DNA of 64,000 nucleotides from VXPW01 sp965115815 (GTDB taxonomy: Bacteria; Pseudomonadota; Alphaproteobacteria; TMED109). A program made the position numbers and the translations under genes. The notes under the pieces were generated by a model. It saw only the letters and a list, made by a program, of their open reading frames with translations, did no database searches and was not told the origin of the DNA. How positions within the stretch are numbered: the stretch's first letter is position 1; every line of letters starts with the position of its first letter. The stretch covers positions 2,108,001 to 2,172,000 of the forward strand of contig OZ220465.1 in NCBI GenBank assembly GCA_965115815.1, written 5' to 3'. Below, piece by piece: positions 1-8,817 of this stretch.

Positions 1-286
1 ATCACTTGGACACTGGAATCGGAGTTGGTGCATGACAGGGCGCGTGACCGCTTCCGCTCCGCCCGGCTTCGCGCCTCTTGCTCCGGCGGCCGGCGTTTCA
101 CAGGCCGACATCACGGTCGGCCCGCCCCGTCCCGACGAGCGTCCCGCCCGGGATGCGCAGATGAATCGGCTCCCCTGTCCGGGCTTCCGTCGTATCGTCG
201 GCAAAGGGCTTCACTGCGGGGTGGAAGGGGGTGGAAGGACGGGCCCGGGGCTTTCAACCGGACACTGTTGAATCCATTTCTTTCAG

Positions 287-451
287 GTATCTACTCACCC
301 CCCTACTGATGACGAATCGTTTTTCCTGACGGGTTCGGATCCGGCATTTTCCCTTGCCACTTTAACTCGCTCGCGGCCGATGACCGGAGGTGCGTGTTCT
401 GGCTGACAAGAAGCGGATCGATCTTCGTCATCAGTAGGGGTGAGTAGATAC
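287..451. mobile_element. 165-bp MITE-like element with 28-bp inverted repeats
   Basis: Long terminal inverted repeats are visible: GTATCTACTCACCC at the left end and its complement GGGTGAGTAGATAC at the right, continuing inward through CTACTGATGACGAA with a 2-base length difference. The interior has no open frame. The flanks TTCTTTCAG (278-286) and TCTTTTCAG (452-460) look like a slightly diverged 9-bp target duplication. It lies in the 3' end of the decayed IS4-type transposase, so it inserted after that element arrived. I see no second copy in the window. Confidence 0.7.
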
Positions 452-2333
452 TCTTTTCAGCATATCGAGTTTCCGCATGGTTCGGTGATGTTCGACGAAG
501 TTGAGAAGGAGTTTGTATCCCTGCCAGAGTTTCTCGGTTCCCGGCAGGGGCTGGCGCTTTTTGGGAAGGAAGCCTGCCAGGCGTGCGACCTCGACGGCGA
601 AGGCTTCGAGGGTCGGTTCGGGGTCGGGAGGTCCACGCGGCGTGCGCGGTCGACCGGTCTTGTGGAGGGCAAGGACCGTGATCTCGTCGCGGTGGACGAT
701 GGGACGGGCCGGGGTGTCGGGCTCGGAGCGCGCGAGACGCTCAACGGTCAGGACGCGGCATGCGGTGATGGCGTCGAAGGCCAGGCACTTCCTCAGATCG
801 TCGGCCTGATTGAGGCGCCGGTCCTCGATCCGTGTGCCGACCTTCAGGGCCTTGAAGTACGCTTCGATCCACCCTCGCCTCTCGTAGAAGGAGACGGTCT
901 TGAGAGCATCGGCTGCAGTGCCGTCGCCTTCGGTGGTGAGCAGCATCCCGTCGAGAGGATCGCGGTCGGCGGGCGGGTCGGGTTCCGTGACTCGCACGGC
1001 CATCCTGGAGAGCGGCGGTGTTCCCCGGGGCTTCGGGTCCGGCGGAGCAAGGTCGACCCTTGCCGCGCGGATTTCGAGGCGCACGCCCGTGCGCTCCTTG
1101 CGGCGACGCGGCCCTCCGCAGGCTTCGATGTCGATCCTCTTCGTGGCGATGCACGGCTCATCGGCCATGGAGTTCCAAAGGTCCCGGCATGCGCCCGTTG
1201 CGGTGATCACGCGGCGCCGTGTCGAGCGCCGGACGCGCACCCGCAGACCGGCCTCGTGCACGGTGCTCCGGGCCCGCAGGTCCCAGATGTCACCTTCACG
1301 GTCACCGATCACCAGCACCCTTGTCGAAGGACCGGCAGCGGCCCGTTCCACGGCCTTGTCGTATCCGTCGAGCCCGCGCCGGCTCTCCTGGTCGTCTACC
1401 TCGTCCTTCTTCGGATCCGGCTCGAGACGGAAGTCGGCGTCGCGATGGAACCGTCCGAGGGATGAGCCGCCTTCGCTGAAGGCAACCCCGACATGGGCCG
1501 CCATGCCCGGGGTGCCCGAGCCGCCGCCGCCGATGTCGACAAGACCCTCGGTCGCCTTCAAGCCACGATCATTCAAGAATGTCGTGTCCTAGATGGCAAG
1601 GATCCGGCGCTGCGCACGGCAGCGTTCCACCCTCGCTTCCTGATGCCCCTCGAGGATAGGGTCCATCGTCACCCTCGGATTCGACCACAGGCGGTAGGCC
1701 GCCTTCTGCTCCGCCTCGCCGGGGAAGATCGTCGGCAGGATCTCTCCGGGACGATCGTTCCATGCTCGGCCCATGGTGACCCGGCGCTCGCGGATGCGCA
1801 CGTCCCTGTGGCGGCTGCGGGCGTACTCCCGCATCGCCCAGTCGGTCCGGTCATCACCGACCAGGGGCGCCGCCTGGCCCAGGACACGCTCGGGCTCCCG
1901 GCACAGCACGGTGCGCCCGTCCGACGACAGGGGCTTCATCCACACCGCGCGCTGCACGCCCGGGCCCGGGGCCCCGGGAGGTCGACCCGAGGTCGTCTCC
2001 TCACAGCGCTCCCAGCCTGTCGCCCGGTAGCTCACGCCGCTGTGCTCGGGACCCACATACGTGTACGTCAGAACCGGCCTCACCCCGTACTTCTCGTGCC
2101 CGCCCGCAGCCAGACGCCGGCCGGCACAGGCCAAGGCATGGGAGGCCAACGCCTGCACATGTACCGACGGAAGAATCAGAAAGCGATCGTGGTTGACGAT
2201 CTCGCCGAGGTGGGCGACACGGGCTCCCTGGGACCAGCCGATGAAGTCGTCGCGCGCCTTCTGGTGCCAACTCGCCGCACCGAACACCAAGCCGCCGAGG
2301 CGACCGTGGCGCGGCGAGGTGATCCAATAGCTC

Positions 2334-2525
2334 GTGCCTGCCCGAAAACCCCTAAGAGTCTGATTACATGAATGGAAGTCCAATATTGACAGGGCGAAGA
2401 TTCATCGAATCCAGCCTGATTTCAGCGGAATATGTCGTCATATGCTCCCAAAGAAGGAATCTTCGGTTCCCCAGATTCCAGATATGGTTGCATATACAAT
2501 GTGTTGTGATTTTCCGTGCAGGCAC
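2334..2525 (+). mobile_element. MITE family A, copy 1 (IS5-related)
   Basis: About 192 bp bounded by GTGCCTGCCCG on the left and its near-complement CGTGCAGGCAC on the right. It is noncoding and A+T-rich compared with its surroundings. The same sequence recurs inverted at 3685-3877 and in part at 38098-38270. Its right-hand 85 bp match the right end of the IS5-type element at 45292-45377, which suggests mobilisation by an IS5-family transposase. It sits inside the DruA-like region of the decayed IS4 copy. Confidence 0.7.
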
Positions 2526-2687
2526 TAGTAGTACGGAAACATTGAATTGGGGGCTGCAGGCATGAGCTGGCCCCGATGCTCAGACCTGACACTTGATCCA
2601 TAGAGGCCTAATAATCCCATTGTGTTCTTTATCTGATCCTTAGAAGCGGTGCGAGAATCTCAGCGAACAGCCCGGTTCCAGTGGGTG

Positions 2688-2728
2688 CCGACACAGACCG
2701 ACACAGACCGACACGGACCGACACGGAC
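2688..2728. repeat. 10-bp tandem repeat, about four units
   Basis: Four consecutive units of CCGACACAGA or CCGACACGGA are visible. The array lies in a noncoding A+T-rich stretch inside the decayed IS4-type element. No protein or RNA gene is apparent here, and it is too short and lacks the spacers to be a CRISPR array. Confidence 0.85.
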
Positions 2729-2793
2729 ATACCGCCCCATCCTGCAGCCATCAATGCAACGTCGGTGGACTACTAGCTCACACGGGCCCCGGG

Positions 2794-2986
2794 CACGACG
2801 ATCCCACGCTGCTAATCCAGCGGCGATCGGCGAGATTTTTTCGGTCTGCGTCGCGCTGCAATCGTGCTGCCAAGGCTCCATTAGACCCTCTCGGCGCGAA
2901 AAATTGCGATCAAGGGGCGATCTGTGATGACGCAAGCCCCAACGCACTCGGATTCCGCGTCTCGGAATCAGCGTGGGATCACCGTG
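2794..2986 (+). mobile_element. MITE family B, copy 1
   Basis: 193 bp with imperfect terminal inverted repeats (CACGACGATCCCACGCTG on the left, CAGCGTGGGATCACCGTG on the right). It is flanked by a perfect 9-bp direct repeat GGCCCCGGG at 2785-2793 and 2987-2995. There is no coding capacity. Near-identical copies lie at 6969-7160, 37399-37591 and 49950-50144, with a diverged inverted one at 48874-49068. It disrupts the DruA-like part of the IS4-type transposase at 431-3385. Confidence 0.88.
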
Positions 2987-3684
2987 GGCCCCGGGTGCAC
3001 ACGCCTCGCCCTCGGGATGCCAAGTCGCCATCATCGAACGGGCCAAGCGCTTGTCCTCGCCCACGCCGACCGGCTCTACGGTGACCTCTCCAAGATCCTC
3101 TAGGGTACCGGCCCGTGCTCGGTCGGGATCGTCCCGCTCAAGGGTGTCGGTGTCGGTGTCGAAGGCATGAGGCCTGGGCGCAGGGAGGACGAGGTCGAGC
3201 GACGCAGCAAGATCAGGCAGACCCGCGCGTGCCGAGACAAGGCACAGCTCTCCCTTCGCGTTGCGTCACTCCTCGCGCTCGCACCATCCCCGCGCCAAGG
3301 ACGAGCGGGTGCTGCCCTCGGCAGCCGATGCCGCCTTCAGCCAGTCAACCGTCGTCGCGGACAGATATCGAAAGCCGATCCTCATGGGCCATCATGTACG
3401 GCCTCATGAACAACGAGTTAAGCATGTCCGGTTGAAAGGGCCCGGGGGGGTGCTGTCGGGCGAGGCGGCAGGGAAGAGCCGACGTCGCCATCAGCGGATC
3501 GGGCAACGGGGTGGCCCGAAGTGGATCCGATTCCACCGGCTGGCCAACGCCGCCCTCTTCGGCAACAAGCTCTCGGAATTCCAGCCGGGTACTTCATGGG
3601 CGATTCAGCCCGAATTCTCCGCTCAAGTCATTGATGTTCCGAGACCATCATCCGAAGCGAAGAGCGTTCTACCTCTCCTAATTC

Positions 3685-3877
3685 GTGTCTGCACGGAAAA
3701 TCACAACACATTGTATATGCAACCATATTTGGAATCTGGAGAACCGAAGATTCCTTCTTTGAGAGCATATGACGACATATTCCGCTGAAATCAGGCTGGA
3801 TTCGATGAATCTTCGCCCTGTCAATATTGGGCTTTCACTCATGGAATCCGACTCTTAGGGATTTTCCGGGCAGGCAC
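3685..3877 (-). mobile_element. MITE family A, copy 2 (inverted)
   Basis: The same noncoding sequence as 2334-2525 in the opposite orientation, with ends GTGTCTGCACGG and CCGGGCAGGCAC. A direct repeat TAATTC flanks it (3679-3684 and 3878-3883). It lies just outside the left end of the decayed IS4 element and next to an IS5 transposase remnant. Confidence 0.75.
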
Positions 3878-3883
3878 TAATTC

Positions 3884-4228
3884 TAGGGATGATACACGAG
3901 ACCTTGGCAACATTATAGGGATAGGGGGTTTGATGACATCGGCGATGAGCACGAAGTTCATGAAGCAATTGAAGACGGCCTCAAACTTGTCGATCCTCGT
4001 GAAGACGCTCCGGAATCGCTTGATCCTCCGAAACAGACGTTTGACCTCGTTCCGTTTCATGCTGAGATCCCGATCGTACTCCCATGGCATGATCCGGTTA
4101 GCCTTCGGTGGTGCCGCGGGCTCAGGTTTCTGACCCGCGACCGGCTCACGGGTTTCGTCATCTGCCTGCACCATACCCATCGACCGGAAATCCTCTCCAC
4201 GAACAGGAGACCCAAGGGTCCACCGCAT
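3884..4228 (-). pseudogene. IS5-family transposase C-terminal fragment
   Basis: The encoded segment MPWEYDRDLSMKRNEVKRLF followed by RRIKRFRSVFTRIDKFEAVF resembles the C-terminus of IS5-family (IS427-like) transposases. The region around the last catalytic Glu reads RNEVKRLF, followed by a hydrophobic tail. The N-terminal two thirds with the first two catalytic Asp residues are absent. The 3' end runs into the MITE at 3685-3877. No start can be assigned. Of about 115 codons, the last 20 before the MITE no longer resemble the family. Confidence 0.65.
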
Positions 4229-4330
4229 ATTGCGTCAACACGTCCTGGCGCGAATGCAATCCCCTTCTGCCGTGCTCGTCTTGGCGTTCACCGGACACGC
4301 GGTTCCACGTCCCGGCAGGACCGCGAAAGT

Positions 4331-5881
4331 TCAGCCGTTGCTATCGGCGAACACTTCCCGGTACATCGCTTCGATGCACCCAGATTCTTCGTCCGTCAGG
4401 GCGGCGAATTCCTTCTCTCGGGCGCGGCGGGACAGAGTCCCGCCATTCTGGTGCAGGAACCGAAACAGAAGATCCGACAGCCGCTCGGGCATATCGACGA
4501 TCAGGTTGAGCGCGTTCCGAAACGCATCGTACCGCTTCAGAAATCCGGCTTCATCCGGCAGATCCTGCTCGATGGTCCGCTGCACGCAGCCGTAAAGGAA
4601 TTCCGTTTGAGGCGTGGCGTCGAAATACCGGTAGAAATCGCTGGTGTCATTCAGCACCCGAACATTGCCGTATTCCGTCGGTTCCCAGTTCACGACCGGC
4701 AGCAGGCGCTGCGAATACGCTTCAAGTGCGGCGCGGTAGTCGTCGATCCGATCCAAGATCACCGCCGATATCGGAAAAACCATGCCGGGCGGGTGGAAGC
4801 CGCGCTGGGCCAGGACATGATGGATCAGATAGCGGTGCAGCCGGCCATTACCGTCTTCGAAAGGATGGATATACACAAAGCCGAAGGCCAGAACCGCCGA
4901 GGCGACAACCGGATCGAGCTGCTGCGCGGCCTGGCGGTCGAAGGCAACCATGCCCTCCATGATCCCGGCCAGATCCTCCGGCCGCGCACTGACGTGGTCA
5001 GGGATCGGCATGCGTGTTTCACGGTCGCGTTCCCCGACGAAACCGCCTTCCGTCCGCAGGCCCAGACGGACGAAGCGGGCATCACCGATCACGATGCGTT
5101 GCAGGCGCAGCAATTCGTCCAGATCGATCGGCTGCCGGCCGGCTTGGCGGATGGCGCGGCCCCAGCGCTGGATGCGGTCCTGCGGCGGATGCTCGCCTTC
5201 GATCGCGAAACTCGACTTCGAATCCTTGAGCAGCAGGAACGCCGCTGTACGCGCCAGCAGATCGCGCGGCACGGCGGCGACGGCATCCTGAGCCCGCGCG
5301 CGCAGATTCATGGCGATGAAGCGCTCCAGTGCTTCCGTACGGAACACCAAAGGACAGAAGGTCGGCGTGCCGGGCAGGTTGTTCTTGACTCGGTGCCGGG
5401 ACGAGGTCACCGCGGGGGTCGCATACTGCTGGTCCGGATCGACGATGAATGCATAGGCCCCGCGATCAGCGTTCGGCAGATCGAGTTGCGTTCCCATCAG
5501 CCATTCATAGAGGAACCAGATGCGCCGGGCGTAGGCACCGGTGGGCTTGGCCCTGACCAGACCTGCGACGGGGACCGGGCCGGTCGCGGCAAACAACTTC
5601 TTGAGTATGGCCAAATCGAGCCCTTCGTGTTTCAGAGCGAAGGTCAAATGGCTTTCCAGGTTCGCTTCCGGCGCGTAGCGTGGCGAGTAAATGCGCCAGC
5701 CGCCTTCCTCCAAGAACCTGTGCCGCTTACCGATAGCGCTCAAGGTACGCGGAAGCGGCACGGGGAGATCGTAGGCTCCGATCAACGCGGCATGGCCCGC
5801 TGGCGTCGCGGTCACGGGGAGGCGCCGTTCCTGAAAAACGGTAACGGGGCCTGAAAAACGATTCTGCACAGGGGCATCCAT
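4331..5881 (-). CDS. Fic-domain protein (probable AMP/nucleotidyl-transferase)
   Basis: A 516-residue Fic family protein. Such enzymes transfer AMP, or another phosphate-containing group, from a nucleotide to a hydroxyl on target proteins. The catalytic loop HPFEDGNGRLHR at residues 339-350 matches HxFx(D/E)GNGRxxR exactly. Upstream, SFAIEG at residues 224-229 fits the (S/T)xxxE(G/N) inhibitory motif, whose Glu blocks productive ATP binding. Lying N-terminal to the Fic core, it marks a class II, self-inhibited Fic protein. The ATG at 5881 was chosen because GGAAGGG precedes it; an in-frame ATG at 5932 is possible. The C-terminal 130 residues include a predicted helical region. It stands alone between an IS5 remnant and a repeat-rich stretch. 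The target protein cannot be inferred. It could be a stand-alone toxin or a regulatory AMPylase. Confidence 0.9.
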   Translation of the reverse strand: MDAPVQNRFSGPVTVFQERRLPVTATPAGHAALIGAYDLPVPLPRTLSAIGKRHRFLEEGGWRIYSPRYAPEANLESHLTFALKHEGLDLAILKKLFAATGPVPVAGLVRAKPTGAYARRIWFLYEWLMGTQLDLPNADRGAYAFIVDPDQQYATPAVTSSRHRVKNNLPGTPTFCPLVFRTEALERFIAMNLRARAQDAVAAVPRDLLARTAAFLLLKDSKSSFAIEGEHPPQDRIQRWGRAIRQAGRQPIDLDELLRLQRIVIGDARFVRLGLRTEGGFVGERDRETRMPIPDHVSARPEDLAGIMEGMVAFDRQAAQQLDPVVASAVLAFGFVYIHPFEDGNGRLHRYLIHHVLAQRGFHPPGMVFPISAVILDRIDDYRAALEAYSQRLLPVVNWEPTEYGNVRVLNDTSDFYRYFDATPQTEFLYGCVQRTIEQDLPDEAGFLKRYDAFRNALNLIVDMPERLSDLLFRFLHQNGGTLSRRAREKEFAALTDEESGCIEAMYREVFADSNG

Positions 5882-6394
5882 GCTGAAACCGTTTCCCTTC
5901 CTGCAACAGGGGTGCACAAGCACCCGTTTCATGAAAAATGATTCCTTTTCGGGAAGAACGATAACATATTCTCGAGATGATGAACAACAATCCTGTTCAG
6001 GCAGTGACTGTGTGAATTCACTCTGATTCGCGGAGGCTCCCGGAAAATCCCCTGCACCATTCACACGCGCGATTTCCAGCGCCAGCCGCCGCCCATCCAT
6101 GGTTTTTTGCCTTGGTGAAGGTCCCGTTTCTTGCCACCGAGATGGGCCCCTGGATCGGGAGCCACCCTATGCCCCCTGCGCCTTGAGCACCTGGGGGACC
6201 TGTGCCCCGATCCGAGGCCAGGATGGAGATCCCGTGGGAAGTTTGTGCCTTCGAGCGCCCGTGCAGGAACCGATCCGCATCCTGGCGGCCCACCGACCGC
6301 AATCCGGATTCCGAGGAACCCGAGATCAGGAATGCAGGGAAGTGTTTCGCCGGCATCGACTGGGGGTCCGAGCCCCATCAAGGATGCATCCGCC

Positions 6395-6456
6395 GGGTAG
6401 GAGGGGTCGTTGCCGAGCCCTCCCCCCGTCGCGGTAGGAATGCGCATTGCTGCGCA
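6395..6456. repeat. REP-like palindromes, cluster 1
   Basis: Two adjacent palindrome types occur here. One is GGGTAGGAGGGGTCG joined by TTGC to CGAGCCC. The other is GTCGCGGTAGGAATGCGCA followed by TTGCTGCGCA. Both carry the GTAGGA head typical of REP sequences mobilised by RAYT (Y1-type) transposases. Related palindromes lie at 7289-7372, 37105-37145 and 37772-37814. Confidence 0.7.
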
Positions 6457-6968
6457 CCCCCCCGCACAGATCCGGACGTGGACGTTCATCTATCCGGCTC
6501 CTACCTCGGGTATTGGACGGCCAACCGCTGGACGGGCCTGCGGCTTCCCGTATCCCGTCCGCCGCCTGTGGCACGCGTGCCCGACACGGCGTTCGGTGCG
6601 TGCTTGGGCGTCCCGGATTCCCCTGGGTTGAGGCCCGTTCCTCCAGCGGCTCCGCAGCAGCCGACGCCCCCGGGTTCGCCGCCTTCCCCGGTACTACGGC
6701 CTCATCCGACTTCTTCCAACCGTACATCCTGGGCTTCGGGTTTCTCCTTCCCCCTGCGGTCCCGTGACCACCGGCGGGACCGTTGGAAGATCTCCCAGGG
6801 TTCCGACCGAAGGCGTGCGGACGTGCATGGGTTCTCGGACACCGCGGGGCTCGCCGGCATCTCACCCCGTCGATGCCTGCGAGGGTGCCTTCGGCCGATC
6901 TGAGAGCCTCGGCACCCCGGATCCTCGTCTTTTCGGTGCTCCTGAGCCGTGCCCATCCGTACCGCTAC

Positions 6969-7160
6969 CACGACGATCCCACGCTGCTAATCCAGCGGCG
7001 ATCGGCGAGATTTTTCGGTCTGCGTCGCGCTGCAATCGTGCTGCCAAGGCTCCATTAGACCCTCTCGGCGCGAAAAATTGCGATCAAGGGGCGATCTGTG
7101 ATGACGCAAGCCCCAACGCACTCGGATTCCGCGTCTCGGAATCAGCGTGGGATCACCGTG
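6969..7160 (+). mobile_element. MITE family B, copy 2
   Basis: 192 bp, nearly identical to 2794-2986 with the same terminal repeats. It is flanked by the perfect 10-bp direct repeat GTACCGCTAC (6959-6968 and 7161-7170). It is noncoding and lies between two REP-like clusters. Confidence 0.88.
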
Positions 7161-7288
7161 GTACCGCTACCGACGCTTCGCCTGCCCCTCGCGGGAACCG
7201 ACGCACGGCTCGCGGAGGAACGCGGTTCGGGGACTCCTTCGTCCCAAGGGACTTGCACCCCCTGCCTTCTGCCCGTTCGCCTGGCGCA

Positions 7289-7372
7289 CGTCGCGGTAGG
7301 AATGCGCATTGCTGCGCATTCCTACCGCGACGGGGGAGAGGGGCTCGGCAACGACCCCTCCTACCCGGCACC
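7289..7372. repeat. REP-like palindromes, cluster 2
   Basis: A perfect long palindrome at 7289-7332 has arms CGTCGCGGTAGGAATGCGCA and the complement around a TTGC centre. It is followed directly by a second palindrome (7333-7372) containing GGGGCTCGGCAACGACCCC and CCTACCCGGCAC. Together these can fold into two strong hairpins. Confidence 0.8.
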
Positions 7373-7449
7373 TACGCAACATCACCATGCCTGCCGGCAA
7401 GAAAACACTAACAAAATAAGCATGGGAATGGCCTGCCCGACCAGTTCCA

Positions 7450-7565
7450 TCCCGACATACCCGTCAAGCAGCGGCGCGACGATGGGTCGGCGGCTGCCGA
7501 GACAGAAGCGCCTGCAGCCGGACCCAGTGCGCCGGCGGCTTCAGCATGCGGTGCACGGGTTCCAT
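7450..7565 (-). pseudogene. DruA-domain/IS4 transposase N-terminal fragment, copy 4
   Basis: From an ATG at 7565 the minus strand encodes EPVHRMLKPPAHWVRLQ, closely matching the N-terminus of the broken copy starting at 50580 (EPVHRILKQPAHLVRLQ). Similarity continues upstream of the start to about 7640, so the element's 5' end is included. A TAG interrupts the frame in the RRAAA region and everything after about 7450 is missing. It lies 120 bp upstream of the PanB-like gene. Confidence 0.6.
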
Positions 7566-7687
7566 GGCCGACAGGGAACCCACCGGAGAGAGTCAGAGGT
7601 CCGGGTTAACCGGGAAGATGTGTGCGCAGGGCAGCCTGCGGGAGGTCTGGTACCCTGAGCACCGCCAATGCATGCAGGGGTCGAATC

Positions 7688-8590
7688 ATGATCAGCCACG
7701 CGACCGGAGACGGGGGAATTCCACCGAGAGATGCATCTGCACGCGGACTGAAGCGCATCATGACCCTGGGCGGCGCGTACGGAACGCGAAATTACACCGT
7801 CAAGGATCTCCGGGACCAGAAAGGGACGCGCGTGCTCGTGGAAACCCTGCCGTTCTCGCCGGAGGAAGCGGCAGCAGCGGAACAGGCCGGCATCGATACG
7901 CTGAAGGTTCGTTTCGACCCCCGGCAACCCGATCTTGCGGCGGCCATCCGGAGGGCCGCGCCGAACACCTTCATGGCGTTTTCGGTTCCGCTGGTGGCAG
8001 CGGCAAGCGAAGCCGAGGCCGTGCGGCTGGGCTACGACGCGATGACGATCGGAGCGGACGCCATCATGTGCCAGTGGAGCGTCCGACTCGTGGCCGCGGC
8101 GGCGGACGCCGGCATTCCGGTGCAGGGGCACGCCGGTCTGGTTCCGAGAAAGAGCACCTGGACCGGCGGACTGCGGGCGGTCGGCAAGACGCTGGACGAA
8201 GCCAGATGGATCTACCGCGAGATTCAGGCCCTTGAGGACGCCGGCGCGTACGCGGTCGAGGTCGAGGTCATCCCCGCGGAGCTCCTCGTCGAAATCAGCC
8301 GGCGCACCCGACTGCTCACCTCGTCGATCGGAGCCGGCAGCGGCGGGGACATGCAGTTCCTGTTCGCCGACGACCTCCTCGGCAACCACCCTCCCCCCTT
8401 CCCGCGGCACTCCAGGCAGTATCGGCATCTGTACCAGCTGCAGGAGAAGATGCAGGCCGAGCGAGTGGCAGCGTTCGAGGAGTTTGCCGCCGATGTCCGC
8501 GAGGGCCGATTCCCCGGGGAGGAGCATATCGTCAAGGCCCCGGACGGTCTGATCGACGAGTTCGTGACCGCCGTCGAATCCGGGGCCTGA
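7688..8590 (+). CDS. PanB-like ketopantoate hydroxymethyltransferase family protein
   Basis: 300 residues with the fold signature of 3-methyl-2-oxobutanoate hydroxymethyltransferase, which transfers a hydroxymethyl group from methylene-tetrahydrofolate to ketoisovalerate in pantothenate synthesis. Family landmarks are GIPVQGHAGLVPR, a Glu in VEVEVIPAEL that matches the catalytic Glu of PanB, and IGAGSGGDMQFLFADDLLG. The last diverges from the usual IGAGPxCDGQ block. The N-terminal metal-binding region is also diverged (the VLVGDSLG-type block is not visible). It is therefore probably a paralogue acting on a different 2-oxoacid rather than the housekeeping enzyme. ATG 7688 is chosen because homology starts shortly after it. 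Upstream is IS debris; downstream lies a convergent glycosyltransferase across 227 bp containing short GC-rich inverted repeats. Confidence 0.75.
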   Translation: MISHATGDGGIPPRDASARGLKRIMTLGGAYGTRNYTVKDLRDQKGTRVLVETLPFSPEEAAAAEQAGIDTLKVRFDPRQPDLAAAIRRAAPNTFMAFSVPLVAAASEAEAVRLGYDAMTIGADAIMCQWSVRLVAAAADAGIPVQGHAGLVPRKSTWTGGLRAVGKTLDEARWIYREIQALEDAGAYAVEVEVIPAELLVEISRRTRLLTSSIGAGSGGDMQFLFADDLLGNHPPPFPRHSRQYRHLYQLQEKMQAERVAAFEEFAADVREGRFPGEEHIVKAPDGLIDEFVTAVESGA

Positions 8591-8817
8591 CGGCGACCCG
8601 AGGGCCGCCGCGCCGTTGCCCCCGCGGGCGTTCGATTCCGAGGGGATCGCGCGACGAAGAAGCCGAAGGATCCTCTGCCCGGACACGGGCGCCGTTCTCT
8701 TCGGCCGACGTCGTTCTCCCGCCCCCGCGGTCCGACCGGACCCGTCCGGTCCGGCCGATCGGGCAACCGGCCGGTCCGGCCCGCACCAACGTTGCCGAAG
8801 CGGCCCTCGCGGCCGGG

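Larger units (their letters stand above)
431..3385 (-). pseudogene. DruA-domain/IS4 transposase, broken copy 1
   Basis: Reading down from an ATG at 3385, the N-terminus (MRIGFRYL, TVDWLKAA, LARGWCEREE) matches the intact transposase at 46020-48362. It is cut by a TGA in place of the Trp codon of the intact copy (EEDW to EE-stop). A MITE at 2794-2986 and another element at 2334-2525 interrupt the DruA-like part. From about 2330 to 1589 the DruA-like and transposase sequence is continuous (PRHGRLGGL, TYVGPEHSG, MGRAWND). A TAG then stands at 1577-1579 where the intact copy has CAG in its LQDTT motif. The remainder (GGGGSGTPG, GDREGDIW, YERRGWIEAYFKALK) runs to the MITE at 287-451. This copy cannot make a functional transposase. 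Confidence 0.88.
251..3438 (-). mobile_element. IS4-type insertion sequence with DruA-like transposase, copy 1 (decayed)
   Basis: The whole element can be delimited from the sequence. Its right end at 251 reads CTTTCAACCGGACA and its left end, read inward from 3438 on the minus strand, begins with the same 14 bases. Both sides carry the 9-bp direct repeat GGCCCGGGG (242-250 and 3439-3447), as expected of IS4-family transposition. Three shorter elements lie inside it (287-451, 2334-2525, 2794-2986), which explains its 3.2 kb length against 2.4 kb for the intact relative at 45968-48394. Positions 2526-2784 are unusually A+T-rich and may be a further insertion. The first 241 bases of the window show no recognisable gene. 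Confidence 0.85.
5882..7687. other. 1.8-kb stretch of repeats and IS debris, no intact gene
   Basis: Nothing recognisable lies between 5882 and 6390. Beyond that come a REP-like pair (6395-6456), a MITE (6969-7160), a second REP-like cluster (7289-7372) and an IS4 N-terminal fragment (7450-7640). The frames through 6460-6960 have no family resemblance and no consistent coding signal, so I treat them as chance open frames in high-GC DNA. Confidence 0.7.

Noticed and set aside
1577..1579. Possible stop-codon recoding, since TAG or TGA interrupts several transposases
   Set aside because: The stops replace different residues (Gln, Tyr, Trp) and occur only in decayed IS genes, while intact genes use TAG and TGA as ordinary stops.
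2688..2728. Possible CRISPR array
   Set aside because: 10-bp units without spacers; no cas genes in the window.
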